DNA from: Gemmatimonas sp. UBA7669
GTDB taxonomy: Bacteria > Gemmatimonadota > Gemmatimonadetes > Gemmatimonadales > Gemmatimonadaceae
NCBI RefSeq assembly: GCF_002483225.1
Contig: NZ_DLHL01000053.1
Location: forward strand, 62,001 to 126,000
DNA: 64,000 nucleotides
Direction of reading: 5' to 3'
This document shows positions 36,174-44,132 of the stretch, piece by piece (the first letter of the stretch is position 1; each line of letters starts with the position of its first letter). The notes under the pieces are model-generated. The model did not search any database. It saw only the letters and a program-made list of their open reading frames with translations, and was not told where the DNA came from. The position numbers and the translations under genes were made by a program.

Positions 36174-38245
36174 TGTCGACGCAGATGTACAAGTTGCAGA
36201 ACTTCGCCGCCGGCGAGTGGGTGACCGGCACCGGTGCCATGACGTCGCTCGTCGATGCCGTGACCGGCGAAGTCATTGGCGAAACGTCTTCGGGTGGACT
36301 CGACTTCCAGGCCATGCTGGACTACGCGCGCCGCGTGGGTGGACCGGCGCTGCGCCGCTACACCTTCCATGAGCGCGCGCTGATGCTCAAGCGTATTGCC
36401 ATCGCGCTCATGGCACGCAAGGAAGAGTTCTATCCGCTGTCGTACCACACGGGCGCCACGCGCACCGATTCGTGGGTGGACATCGAGGGCGGCATCGGCA
36501 CCTTCTTTGCCTACGCCAGCCGTGGCCGCCGCGAGTTCACCAACGAGCGCTTCCACGTGGAGGGCCCCACCGAGCCGCTGTCCAAGAACGGCACCTTCGT
36601 GGGCCGGCACATTCTGGTGCCCATGGAAGGAGTGGCGGTGCACATCAATGCCTTCAACTTCCCGGTGTGGGGCATGCTCGAAAAGCTGGCTCCCGCGCTG
36701 CTGGCCGGTGTGCCTTGCGTGGTGAAGCCCAGCACCACGGGCAGTCACCTCACGCATGCGGTGTTCAAGGCCATTCTCGACACCAACGAACTGCCGGCCG
36801 GCGCGCTGCAGCTCATCTGCGGTGAAGCGCGCACCCTGCTGGACCATGTCACCGAGCAGGACGTGGTGGCCTTCACCGGCTCGGCGGCCACGGGTCAGAA
36901 GCTCAAGAGCCACGCGTCGGTCATGCGGCACTCCGTGCGCTTCAACATGGAAGCCGACTCGCTCAACTGCTGCATGCTGGGCCCCGACGCCGTGCCGGGC
37001 ACCGAGGAGTTCGACTTGTTCGTCAAGGAAGTCGTGCGCGAGATGACCACCAAGGCCGGCCAGAAGTGCACGGCCATTCGCCGCACCATCGTGCCGGCCG
37101 GTCTCGAGGAGGCGGTCATTCAGGCCATCTCCAAGCGCCTTGGCACCACCACCATTGGCAACCCCACCACCGAAGGCGTGCGCATGGGGCCCCTGGCTTC
37201 GCGTGGACAGGTGACGTCGGTGAGTGAGAGTGCGGCGGCCATTCGTGCGGCCGCCGAGCGGGTGTATGGTGGCGGTGACTTTGCCGTGGTGGGTGCCGAC
37301 CGCGAGAAGGGCGCGTTTTATGCGCCGGAGCTTTTGTACTGCGCCGACCCGTTGTCGCGTCTCGAGCCGCACGACATTGAAGCCTTTGGTCCGGTCAACA
37401 CCATCATGCCGTATCGCGACCTGGGTGAGGCCGTGCAGTTGGCGCGCATGGGCAAGGGCTCGCTGGTGGGCTCACTGGTCACGCACGACCCCAAGGTGGC
37501 GCAGGAAGTCATTCTCGGTACGGCCTGCTGGCACGGCCGCATGCTGGTGCTCGATCGCACGAGCGCCAAGGAAAGCACGGGCCACGGCTCGCCGCTGCCC
37601 AACCTGGTGCATGGTGGACCGGGTCGCGCCGGTGGTGGCGAGGAAATGGGCGGCGCGCGTGGTGTCACGCACTATCTGCAGCGTGTGGCCCTGCAGGGCA
37701 GCCCCAGCATGCTCACGGCCATTACGCGTGAGTGGACCAAGGGCGCCGAGGAGCACAAGGACGAGGTGCATCCCTTCCGCAAGACCTTCGACGAGCTGCA
37801 GGTGGGTGACACCATCATCACCAAGTCGCGCGAGATCACGCTGAAAGATGTGGAGGCCTTTGCCGCCTTGAGTGGTGACAAGTTCTACGCCCACATGAAC
37901 GACGAGGAGGCGCGGTCGAACGGCGTGTTCGAGGGACGCGTGGCGCACGGCTATTTCATTGTGTCGGCGGCGGCGGGGTTGTTCGTGGACCCGGCGCTGG
38001 GCCCGGTGCTGGCCAACTACGGTCTCGAGAAACTGCGGTTCACCAAGCCCGTATATCCGGGGGACAGCATCCATGTGCGTCTCACCGTGAAGCAGAAGAC
38101 GGCCAAGGACACGCCCGAGGGCACCATTCCGCAGGGGGTCGTGGAGTGGGACGTGGAAGTGTTCAACCAGCACAACGAGCCGGTGGCGGTGTACAGCATC
38201 CTCACCCTTGTGGCTCGGCAACGTGCGGCCGCGCAGGCCGCCTGA
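36173..38245 (+). CDS. paaZ: PaaZ, bifunctional oxepin-CoA hydrolase / semialdehyde dehydrogenase
   Basis: This is a two-domain ring-opening enzyme (690 residues). The C-terminal MaoC-like hydratase (about 535-680, with FAALSGDKFYAHMNDEEARS and GRVAHGYFIVSAAA) opens oxepin-CoA, and the N-terminal aldehyde dehydrogenase (1-520) oxidises the resulting semialdehyde. The dehydrogenase catalytic Cys is Cys299 in KAGQKCTAIRR and the general-base Glu is Glu260 in RFNMEADSLN; both domains look intact. It is the last paa gene in the block, and a MATE transporter follows after 9 bp. Confidence 0.94.
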   Translation: MSTQMYKLQNFAAGEWVTGTGAMTSLVDAVTGEVIGETSSGGLDFQAMLDYARRVGGPALRRYTFHERALMLKRIAIALMARKEEFYPLSYHTGATRTDSWVDIEGGIGTFFAYASRGRREFTNERFHVEGPTEPLSKNGTFVGRHILVPMEGVAVHINAFNFPVWGMLEKLAPALLAGVPCVVKPSTTGSHLTHAVFKAILDTNELPAGALQLICGEARTLLDHVTEQDVVAFTGSAATGQKLKSHASVMRHSVRFNMEADSLNCCMLGPDAVPGTEEFDLFVKEVVREMTTKAGQKCTAIRRTIVPAGLEEAVIQAISKRLGTTTIGNPTTEGVRMGPLASRGQVTSVSESAAAIRAAAERVYGGGDFAVVGADREKGAFYAPELLYCADPLSRLEPHDIEAFGPVNTIMPYRDLGEAVQLARMGKGSLVGSLVTHDPKVAQEVILGTACWHGRMLVLDRTSAKESTGHGSPLPNLVHGGPGRAGGGEEMGGARGVTHYLQRVALQGSPSMLTAITREWTKGAEEHKDEVHPFRKTFDELQVGDTIITKSREITLKDVEAFAALSGDKFYAHMNDEEARSNGVFEGRVAHGYFIVSAAAGLFVDPALGPVLANYGLEKLRFTKPVYPGDSIHVRLTVKQKTAKDTPEGTIPQGVVEWDVEVFNQHNEPVAVYSILTLVARQRAAAQAA

Positions 38246-38254
38246 TCTTTCTCC

Positions 38255-39658
38255 ATGACCACCACCACTGCCACCCGCAAGATCGATCGTTCCATCGTTG
38301 AGGGGCCCATCGGTCCTGCGGTGTGGAAGGTGGCCTGGCCCACAGTGCTGCAGAACGTCATCGGGGGCTTGCAGGGCATGATCGACCACGCGCTGGTGGG
38401 GCATTTCGTGGGCTATGCCGCGAATGCCGCCATCGGTGTGGGCTTCCAGATCTTCCTGGTGGTCATGGTGTTCATCTCCTCGCTGTTCAGCGGCATGGGC
38501 GTGCTGGTGTCACGCTTTGCCGGTGCGGGCGACGAGGCGGGCATGAACCGCGCGGCCTCGCAGGCCTTTCTGCTGGCGCTGGTGCTGTCGGTGGGGGTGC
38601 TGGCGCCGGTGGGCTACTTTGCCGCGCCCTGGCTGTTGAGCCTCGTGAACGCGGCGCCCAACGTGGAAGCCGAGGCGCTGCCGTTTCTGCGCATCATGTT
38701 CGTGTTCGGCTTTGGCATGATGATGTTCTTCATGCTGGGCGGGGCGCTGCGTTCGGCGGGTGATGCCAAGACCCCCATGCGTCTGGGCATTGGCCTCACC
38801 ATTGGCAACATCACGTTCAACGTGCTGCTCATTCGTGGTTACGGCCCGTTCCCCGAGATGGGTACGGCCGGTGCGGCGGCGGGCATGATGATATCGAGCG
38901 GCCTGGTGGCGCTGTATGCCATTCGCATGCTGTTCAGCGGCAAGTGGGTGATTGATTTCCGCGGCATGTCGTGGAAGCCCGACTGGGAAATCATTCGTGC
39001 GCTGTTCCGCTTTGGATTGCCCACGGGTTTGCAGGGCATTGCCATGAACGTGGCGGGTGTGATGCTGCTGCGTTTCATTGGCAGTACGGCGCAGAGCGCC
39101 GAGGCCCAGGCCGCGTATGCCGTGGGTTACACCGAGTTGTTTTCGCTGGTGACCTGGACCAGTGTGGGCCTCATGGGTGCGGCGGCCACGGTGGCGGGGC
39201 AGAACCTGGGCGCGGGCTATCCTGAGCGCAGCCGCTTGGCGGTGCGGCATGCCGCGCGCATTGGGTTGGGAATTGCCATCACGGTGGGTGTGCTGTTCGT
39301 GGCGGTGCCGGCGCAGTTGCTCGGACTGTTCGGTATGGACGACCCGAACGTGGTGCGCATTGGCCGCACGCTGCTGGCGTATTTGAGCGTGTCGGGTTTG
39401 TTCATCACCGTGGCCCTGACGTTTACGGGTGGTTTGCAGGGCACGGGTGATACGCGGAGTCCGCTGTTCATCACCCTGGCGTCGCAGTTCGCGCTGCCCA
39501 TCGGGTATCTGACATTTGTGCAGAGCATGCGGCCGCTGCAGCCGACGGACATCTGGCTGGCGATTGTGATGGGGCACGCGACGCGGTGTGCGTTGAGCGT
39601 GTGGCGGTTCGAGCAGGGGAAGTGGCGGGGGATTCAGTTGGGGTTGCGGGGGGCGTAG
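38255..39658 (+). CDS. MATE-family efflux transporter
   Basis: This is an integral membrane protein of 467 residues with about twelve helices. It contains the family text AWPTVLQNVIGGLQGMIDHA and, at the start of the second half, RFGLPTGLQGIAMNVAGVML, plus WTSVGLMGAAATVAGQNLGA. MATE proteins export cationic or toxic compounds in exchange for Na+ or H+. It lies 9 bp after paaZ and is probably co-transcribed, which suggests export of an aromatic or a pathway by-product; the substrate is unknown. It is the last gene before the cassette array. Confidence 0.9.
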   Translation: MTTTTATRKIDRSIVEGPIGPAVWKVAWPTVLQNVIGGLQGMIDHALVGHFVGYAANAAIGVGFQIFLVVMVFISSLFSGMGVLVSRFAGAGDEAGMNRAASQAFLLALVLSVGVLAPVGYFAAPWLLSLVNAAPNVEAEALPFLRIMFVFGFGMMMFFMLGGALRSAGDAKTPMRLGIGLTIGNITFNVLLIRGYGPFPEMGTAGAAAGMMISSGLVALYAIRMLFSGKWVIDFRGMSWKPDWEIIRALFRFGLPTGLQGIAMNVAGVMLLRFIGSTAQSAEAQAAYAVGYTELFSLVTWTSVGLMGAAATVAGQNLGAGYPERSRLAVRHAARIGLGIAITVGVLFVAVPAQLLGLFGMDDPNVVRIGRTLLAYLSVSGLFITVALTFTGGLQGTGDTRSPLFITLASQFALPIGYLTFVQSMRPLQPTDIWLAIVMGHATRCALSVWRFEQGKWRGIQLGLRGA

Positions 39659-39790
39659 GGGCGGTTCGGTTCGCGCCCCGGCCTGGTGGCGCGAATGGCT
39701 GAGTTCGGTAAGATGATTTGGAGTCGCTGGACGCGAGAGCCGGTGCTTGTTGTGGGTGGGGTGGGCGCTGCTCTCTCTCGGACAGCTCCC

Positions 39791-39817
39791 GTTAGACTGC
39801 GATAACCGCAGTCTAAC
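39791..39817. repeat. Perfect palindrome bounded by attC-like core sequences
   Basis: GTTAGACTGCG (39791-39801) and CGCAGTCTAAC (39807-39817) form a perfect 11-bp stem with loop ATAAC. The ends are GTTAGAC and GTCTAAC, which match the integron core consensus GTTRRRY and RYYYAAC. It lies at the left edge of the cassette array. It could instead be a simple terminator for the paa-MATE transcript. Confidence 0.65.
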
Positions 39818-39859
39818 GCGGGCTGGCGGATGCGGTGTTTCGGGCCGTAAGTTGGCGGA

Positions 39860-39973
39860 AGTCAACGGGATTGCGCTTAGCCTGCTCGTGAAACTAGAGG
39901 TTGTTATGCTGCAGAATCGAGCGGTCGAAGCGCCGTGGCGCAGCAGTTTGGCGCAGTCCATTTAGCGTTACGC
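39860..39973 (+). repeat. Candidate attC site 0 (left edge of array)
   Basis: It starts AGTCAAC (one mismatch to RYYYAAC) and ends GTTACGC (39967-39973). Inner arms GGGATTGCGC (from 39867) and GCGCAGTCC near 39951-39959 pair with one unpaired base. The first cassette gene starts 17 bp after. Weaker than the other sites. Confidence 0.45.
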
Positions 39974-39990
39974 GGCAAAGGAGACCTTTG

Positions 39991-40638
39991 ATGACAAGAA
40001 CCGCCTACGTCGCGCTGTCCGTTCTCAGCCTGTGGACTCCATTGTTGGTTGGTGCTCAAGGCGAATTCTCAGAACGTGCTACGGGCTTCGGAACTCGAAT
40101 CTCTCTCCCCGCCACTTGGCAGTTGGCATCCGACGCAGATCTGACTTCAAACCGTGAGGCCGCTCTGGCGCGAATGCGACGCGGCTCAACGCGAGATCTG
40201 AGGGAAATGGCAGCAAGCAACGAGAACACACCGCTGTTTCGTGCGAAGGATCCCACGGTGCCAGCCAATTCTGCGAACATGAACGTCACCGTCTCCCCCC
40301 AGATGACTTCGTCGACATTCGCAGAGATGAACTCTAAGGAGCTCGGCCAATTAATTGGCGAACTGTGCCAAACGCTTAGCCGGCAGGCGCGGGACATGGG
40401 TGGCACAGCTGAGTGTGTTCGACACGAACTCGTTACGCTTGAGAATCGCAAAGTGGTTGTCATCCAGCAGACAACTGTTGTTGCGCGTGCTGGGCTCGAC
40501 AATCAGCGCACAGTAGTGCTGGTGCCTGCGCCAGGCCTCCTGTTCACGCTGAGCATTTCGCTGCGCCGGAAGGGCTTTGATCCAGCCATTCCTCGCGCAA
40601 TCACAACGTCGCTCAAGTTGCCGGCCGATTTGAAGTGA
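39991..40638 (+). CDS. Cassette gene: exported protein of unknown function
   Basis: The 215-residue protein has a clear signal peptide (MTRTAYVALSVLSLWTPLLV, cleavage near VGAQG) and AAAGGAG before the ATG at 39991. The body has the pattern GFGTRISLPATWQLASDADL and a later half beginning NMNVTVSPQMTSSTFAEMNS, which looks like the mixed alpha/beta fold of small exported proteins that resist or buffer something in the periplasm; no family was recognised. An attC-like palindrome lies on each side (39860-39973 and 40660-40764), so it is probably one cassette. Confidence 0.65.
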   Translation: MTRTAYVALSVLSLWTPLLVGAQGEFSERATGFGTRISLPATWQLASDADLTSNREAALARMRRGSTRDLREMAASNENTPLFRAKDPTVPANSANMNVTVSPQMTSSTFAEMNSKELGQLIGELCQTLSRQARDMGGTAECVRHELVTLENRKVVVIQQTTVVARAGLDNQRTVVLVPAPGLLFTLSISLRRKGFDPAIPRAITTSLKLPADLK

Positions 40639-40659
40639 ACGGCGCGATCTCTGGGTGCC

Positions 40660-40764
40660 GCATAACGTTGCTGCTGCCGACAGGGCGTACAATGAGCGTG
40701 GCTGGCTCACTGCGTTCGCCGGCCGCATTGTTACTGGGCCCTGCGGCAGAGCTTTGCGTTGGGC
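40660..40764 (+). repeat. attC site 1
   Basis: GCATAAC (40660-40666) opens and GTTGGGC (40758-40764, in GCGTTGGGC) closes a 105-bp imperfect palindrome. Inner arms GCTGCCGACAGGGC and GGCCCTGCGGCAGAGC pair with unpaired bases, as in integron attC sites. The loop contains GGCTGGCTCACTGCGTTCGC, which recurs with small changes in sites 6, 7 and 8. Confidence 0.8.
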
Positions 40765-40795
40765 AGCCCGCTCTCGTACCCCGTTCTGATCCTCT

Positions 40796-41773
40796 ATGAA
40801 AGCGATCGCGTTCTTCAACAATAAGGGAGGCGTCGGCAAGACGACCCTCCTCTACCATGTCGCCCACGTCCTCGCCGAGGACGGGCACTCCGTGCTAATG
40901 GTCGACGCAGACAGCCAGTGCAACCTCACGGCTTACACGTTGTCTGAGAAGCAGATCGAAAAGGCTTGGGAAGACACAGGCAATAGCATCTGGCGGGCGA
41001 TCGAACCGGTCGCCCGCACCATTGGAGATATTCGCAACCGGGCGCCGACGGCCGTCCGCACCAACCTCAGCATCCTTCCAGGCGACCTGCTGCTCTCGGA
41101 GTTCGAGGATCTTCTCGGCGAAACGTGGAACAGCGCGAAGGGCGGAAGCGAGGCGGCGCTCCGAGCCCAATCCGCACTTCATCGCGCGGTCATCGCAACG
41201 GCCGAGAAGGCCAAGGCGACGATAGTCCTGATCGACCTTGGTCCCAACCTCGGTGCGCTCAACCGAGCTATGTTGAGCGGAAGCGACTACTTCGTGGTTC
41301 CGGTCGCCCCTGACCTCTTTTCTATCCGGGGCACGGAGAATCTCGGGAGCAAGCTGGTGAAGTGGCGAAGGGAGTGGGATCAAGCGAACGCCGCTTGGAC
41401 GGGGTCGGGCCTCGATCTACCGGATGGCAAGGCCAAGTTCGCCGGCTTCGTCACTCAGCAGCACAACCTTAGGAATACCTCCTCGGGTATGACGCAGGGG
41501 TGGCAGCTGTTCGGATCACGAATCGAGGGAGCAGTTCAGGAAAACATCGTCGATCCGCTTACGCCGCTCCACCAAGTCGTCTCCCACACCAGTCCCGGTT
41601 TCGAACTCTGCAAGATCCCCAACCTGCACAGCCTAATTCCGTATTCGCTGGAGGCACGCAAGCCAGTTTTCCTCTGTACCTCGGCTGACGGCCTGAAAGG
41701 GGCGCACATCGAAAAGGCCCGCGACAGTCGCACGCAATTCGAACCACTCGCCGCCACCTTGGCCGGCCTCTGA
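40796..41773 (+). CDS. Cassette gene: ParA/MinD-like ATPase
   Basis: This is a 325-residue P-loop ATPase of the ParA family. The deviant Walker A is in FFNNKGGVGKTTLLYHVAHV (residues about 8-16), followed by VLMVDADSQCNLT and IVLIDLGPNLGALNR as Walker A' and B. ParA proteins usually need a ParB or DNA partner for partitioning; no such gene is adjacent, and a solitary ParA-like ATPase in a cassette could instead be part of a defence or plasmid-like stabilisation function. It lies between attC sites 1 and 2. Base composition is lower in GC than the flanking chromosomal genes. Confidence 0.85.
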   Translation: MKAIAFFNNKGGVGKTTLLYHVAHVLAEDGHSVLMVDADSQCNLTAYTLSEKQIEKAWEDTGNSIWRAIEPVARTIGDIRNRAPTAVRTNLSILPGDLLLSEFEDLLGETWNSAKGGSEAALRAQSALHRAVIATAEKAKATIVLIDLGPNLGALNRAMLSGSDYFVVPVAPDLFSIRGTENLGSKLVKWRREWDQANAAWTGSGLDLPDGKAKFAGFVTQQHNLRNTSSGMTQGWQLFGSRIEGAVQENIVDPLTPLHQVVSHTSPGFELCKIPNLHSLIPYSLEARKPVFLCTSADGLKGAHIEKARDSRTQFEPLAATLAGL

Positions 41774-41807
41774 ATCGCCACGGATGGCGCGTTACGCGGC
41801 CGCGGCT

Positions 41808-41904
41808 GGCCAACGTTGCTTGCTACTTACGAGCGGGCTTTGGTTGCGCTGGGCGCGCCCGCGCTTCTATTTGATCCGCTCGTAGGAGAAGCTCGGCGTT
41901 AGGT
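41808..41904 (+). repeat. attC site 2
   Basis: GGCCAAC (41808-41814, one mismatch to RYYYAAC) opens and GTTAGGT (41898-41904, in GCGTTAGGT) closes. Inner arms GCTACTTACGAGCGG and CCGCTCGTAGGAGAAGC pair with bulges. The closing core is a full match to GTTRRRY. Confidence 0.8.
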
Positions 41905-41944
41905 GTCACAATACCGAAAGCAATCAACCGTAAAGGCTACAGCG

Positions 41945-43045
41945 ATGACCGCGCGCAAATCTGGACGGAAGAAGGTCTCAAGAACCTCTCCACGGGGCGC
42001 CCAAGGTGCCGCAACGAAGATCAAGCGGCCCTACCCGCGAGTGCCGCTAAAGAAGGCCCTTGAGGTGGTCGCCGCGATCAAGGATAAGAACGGTGGCAAT
42101 CCACTCGAGCCAGCTTTGGTGGCAGAGTACTGCAATCTCTCTGCGACAAACAACGACTTCGTTTACCTGCTCTCTGCCGCAAGTCAGTTCGGCTTGACGA
42201 CGGGGACGATTCGATCACAGGCAATAGCGCTTACTGATTTCGGTCGGCAACTCGCCTATGCAGGCTCGCCCACAGAGGAAGAAGCTCTCAAGAAGCAGGC
42301 GTTCCTGAACGTCGATCTTTTTCGAAGAGTTCTAGAGCACTATCGCGGTAGCCAGCTACCCGAACTCAAGTACCTCGGAAATACTCTCACCAAGCAGTTC
42401 GACCTGCCAGAACCTCTGCACGATGAGTTCTCACGGGTGTTTCGCGAGAATGCAGAGCACCTCGGACTGTCCACATACGACGGACAATCCGATAGCGGCG
42501 GGTCAGGGAACGGCGATCAAGCCTCGCACACAGCTACCGTGGTCATCGGGCAACCCAAGAAGCGCACCGGTAAAGTGTGCTTCGTGATCATGCCATTTAG
42601 TGAGCGAAGCGGACGATACCCAGCGGGCTTCTTTCTGGAGGTGCTTAACAGCCTCATCATTCCGGCCGCAACGGAGGCGGGATTCGAGGTGCGCACGGCA
42701 AATCGCCAAGGAACCGAAATTATTCACGCCACGATTGTCAACGAGGTTCTTGGAGCGGACTTGGCGATCTGCGATCTCACGGAGCACAACCCTAACGTAC
42801 TTTTCGAACTAGGGATGCGTCTTGCGCATGAGTTGCCTGTCGCATTGATCCACGCTGAGGGCACGGACCGAGTGTTCGATGTGGACAATGTGCTGCGAGT
42901 GCTGGCGTACAGCCCCAACCTCTGGCGTACGACGATCGAGTCAGACGTACCTGCGCTCAAGGCGCACGTGGAGGCCACTTGGGAAAATCGAGAGAAGAAC
43001 GAGACATACCTCGGCGTACTGAAGAAGCTCCGGACCGCGAAGTGA
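41945..43045 (+). CDS. Cassette gene: DUF5343-like N-terminus fused to DRHyd/TIR-like effector
   Basis: The protein has 366 residues from the ATG at 41945; an in-frame GTG at 41903 lies inside the attC core. The N-terminal part (from YPRVPLKKALEVVAAIKDKN) resembles DUF5343, a winged-helix-type domain. After a Gly/Ser linker, the C-terminal domain has KVCFVIMPFSERSGRYPAGF, then ADLAICDLTEHNPNVLFELG, which is the N-P-N-V-x-x-E-L-G pattern of TIR-like and nucleoside-deoxyribosyltransferase-like (DRHyd) effectors. Such domains cleave NAD+ or nucleotides in bacterial immunity. The catalytic-type Glu is in FELGMRLAHE. Activity here is inferred. Confidence 0.72.
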   Translation: MTARKSGRKKVSRTSPRGAQGAATKIKRPYPRVPLKKALEVVAAIKDKNGGNPLEPALVAEYCNLSATNNDFVYLLSAASQFGLTTGTIRSQAIALTDFGRQLAYAGSPTEEEALKKQAFLNVDLFRRVLEHYRGSQLPELKYLGNTLTKQFDLPEPLHDEFSRVFRENAEHLGLSTYDGQSDSGGSGNGDQASHTATVVIGQPKKRTGKVCFVIMPFSERSGRYPAGFFLEVLNSLIIPAATEAGFEVRTANRQGTEIIHATIVNEVLGADLAICDLTEHNPNVLFELGMRLAHELPVALIHAEGTDRVFDVDNVLRVLAYSPNLWRTTIESDVPALKAHVEATWENREKNETYLGVLKKLRTAK

Positions 43046-43046
43046 C

Positions 43047-43139
43047 ACCTAACGATGCCTGCTGCAGTCGGACGCCTTTTCGGAAGCTCGCCGCGCGCGC
43101 ATCGAGTTGGAGCGCCCGCTGCAGAAGCCGGCGTTAGGC
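43047..43139 (+). repeat. attC site 3
   Basis: ACCTAAC (43047-43053) and GTTAGGC (43133-43139, in GCGTTAGGC) are both exact matches to the attC outer cores and bound a 93-bp segment that starts one base after the stop codon. Inner arms include TGCTGCAGTCGG and CCGCTGCAGAAGC. This is one of the best attC sites in the array. Confidence 0.87.
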
Positions 43140-43231
43140 GTCGCTAGCGTTCCCCAAAGGCTGCCCATGCGTGACCCTAGATTTTCGGCTTTCTTTCGGC
43201 TAGAATTAGAAGTCCTCTTTGGGAGATCCCG

Positions 43232-43975
43232 ATGAACATGGTGCAGCGCAAAGCTCCTGTCTTCCCGATGTGCAAAGTCGCGGAGTACTCGGTTTCTGCG
43301 AGCTCCACTCGGCGGCGGTCATTGGTTCGAGCACAGATAAAGCAGGTATTGGATGACTCTGAAAAGCGCCGCTGGTGGTATGTCGAGGCGAAGACGGAGA
43401 TCCGGAAGTATTTGCGGCTGCCACTGAGTACTCGCCGCGATCTAACCGCAGGCGCGAATCGACTCCGAGATTCGGCGGCTTCCGAAGCGAAGAAGTCCAA
43501 GCAGGACTCCCTGCTGGGTTCCGCCCGCGCGATTGAAGCTTTCGCACCGATCGCGGATTCAGTTCGGTCGGACAAGGTCATCGCTTCGGCGGGACAGCGT
43601 GAGGGTGCGCGAATTCAGCGCGGCAATGTCCAGATCGTTGTAGCTCCCGACCTCCTGCTCCTTGAGCGTGGTACCGAGAGAGTCGTCGGTGCGATCAAGC
43701 TACACGCCTCACAAGAGTTCAAGCTTAGCGGCGAGGCGTTACTGAACGCGTCGTCGATTCTCTACACGTATCTCGGCGAGCACGGGGATCACCCCGTCAA
43801 AGCACACTGCAAAGTTGTGGACTTGTTTGCTCCTGCGTGCGAGGCTGCACCGGCCAGCCTCAAACGTCGCATGCAGGCAGTTGAAGCGGCTTGCCAGGAA
43901 ATTGAAGGCTGGTGGGATGCGATGTACGACGAAATCCGATTGGAGATGGAAGCCAAACACCGTAGAGCAGAGTAG
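43232..43975 (+). CDS. Cassette gene: unknown 247-residue protein
   Basis: The family was not recognised. The protein is Lys/Arg-rich in the first half (VRAQIKQVLDDSEKRRWWYV; SEAKKSKQD), then has a beta-alpha core with VQIVVAPDLLLLERGTERVV, GAIKLHASQEFKLSGEALL and HCKVVDLFAPACEAAP. The PD-x(n)-K arrangement (APDLLL then GAIKLH) recalls nuclease folds of the PD-(D/E)xK type but the usual acidic residue before the Lys is missing, so this is only a hint. No signal peptide. It lies between attC sites 3 and 4. ATG at 43238 is an alternative start. Confidence 0.6.
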   Translation: MNMVQRKAPVFPMCKVAEYSVSASSTRRRSLVRAQIKQVLDDSEKRRWWYVEAKTEIRKYLRLPLSTRRDLTAGANRLRDSAASEAKKSKQDSLLGSARAIEAFAPIADSVRSDKVIASAGQREGARIQRGNVQIVVAPDLLLLERGTERVVGAIKLHASQEFKLSGEALLNASSILYTYLGEHGDHPVKAHCKVVDLFAPACEAAPASLKRRMQAVEAACQEIEGWWDAMYDEIRLEMEAKHRRAE

Positions 43976-44004
43976 CGCACTCGGTGTCCGCAGTGAACCG
44001 TGAC

Positions 44005-44114
44005 GCCTGACCTTGCGTTGCCCCTGATAGGGCCATTGAGGATTGCTCCCTGTTCGCTGCGCTCACTGGTCGCGTTCTGTTGAAGGGCCCTGCAAGAGAA
44101 CGTGAGCGTTAAAC
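44005..44114 (+). repeat. attC site 4
   Basis: GCCTGAC (44005-44011, one mismatch) opens and GTTAAAC (44108-44114, in GCGTTAAAC) closes, 110 bp. Inner arms CTTGCGTTGCCCC and GGGCCCTGCAAGAG pair in part. The loop text GGATTGCTCC is shared with site 11. Confidence 0.72.
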
Positions 44115-44132
44115 AATTGGCCTTCAACGTCT

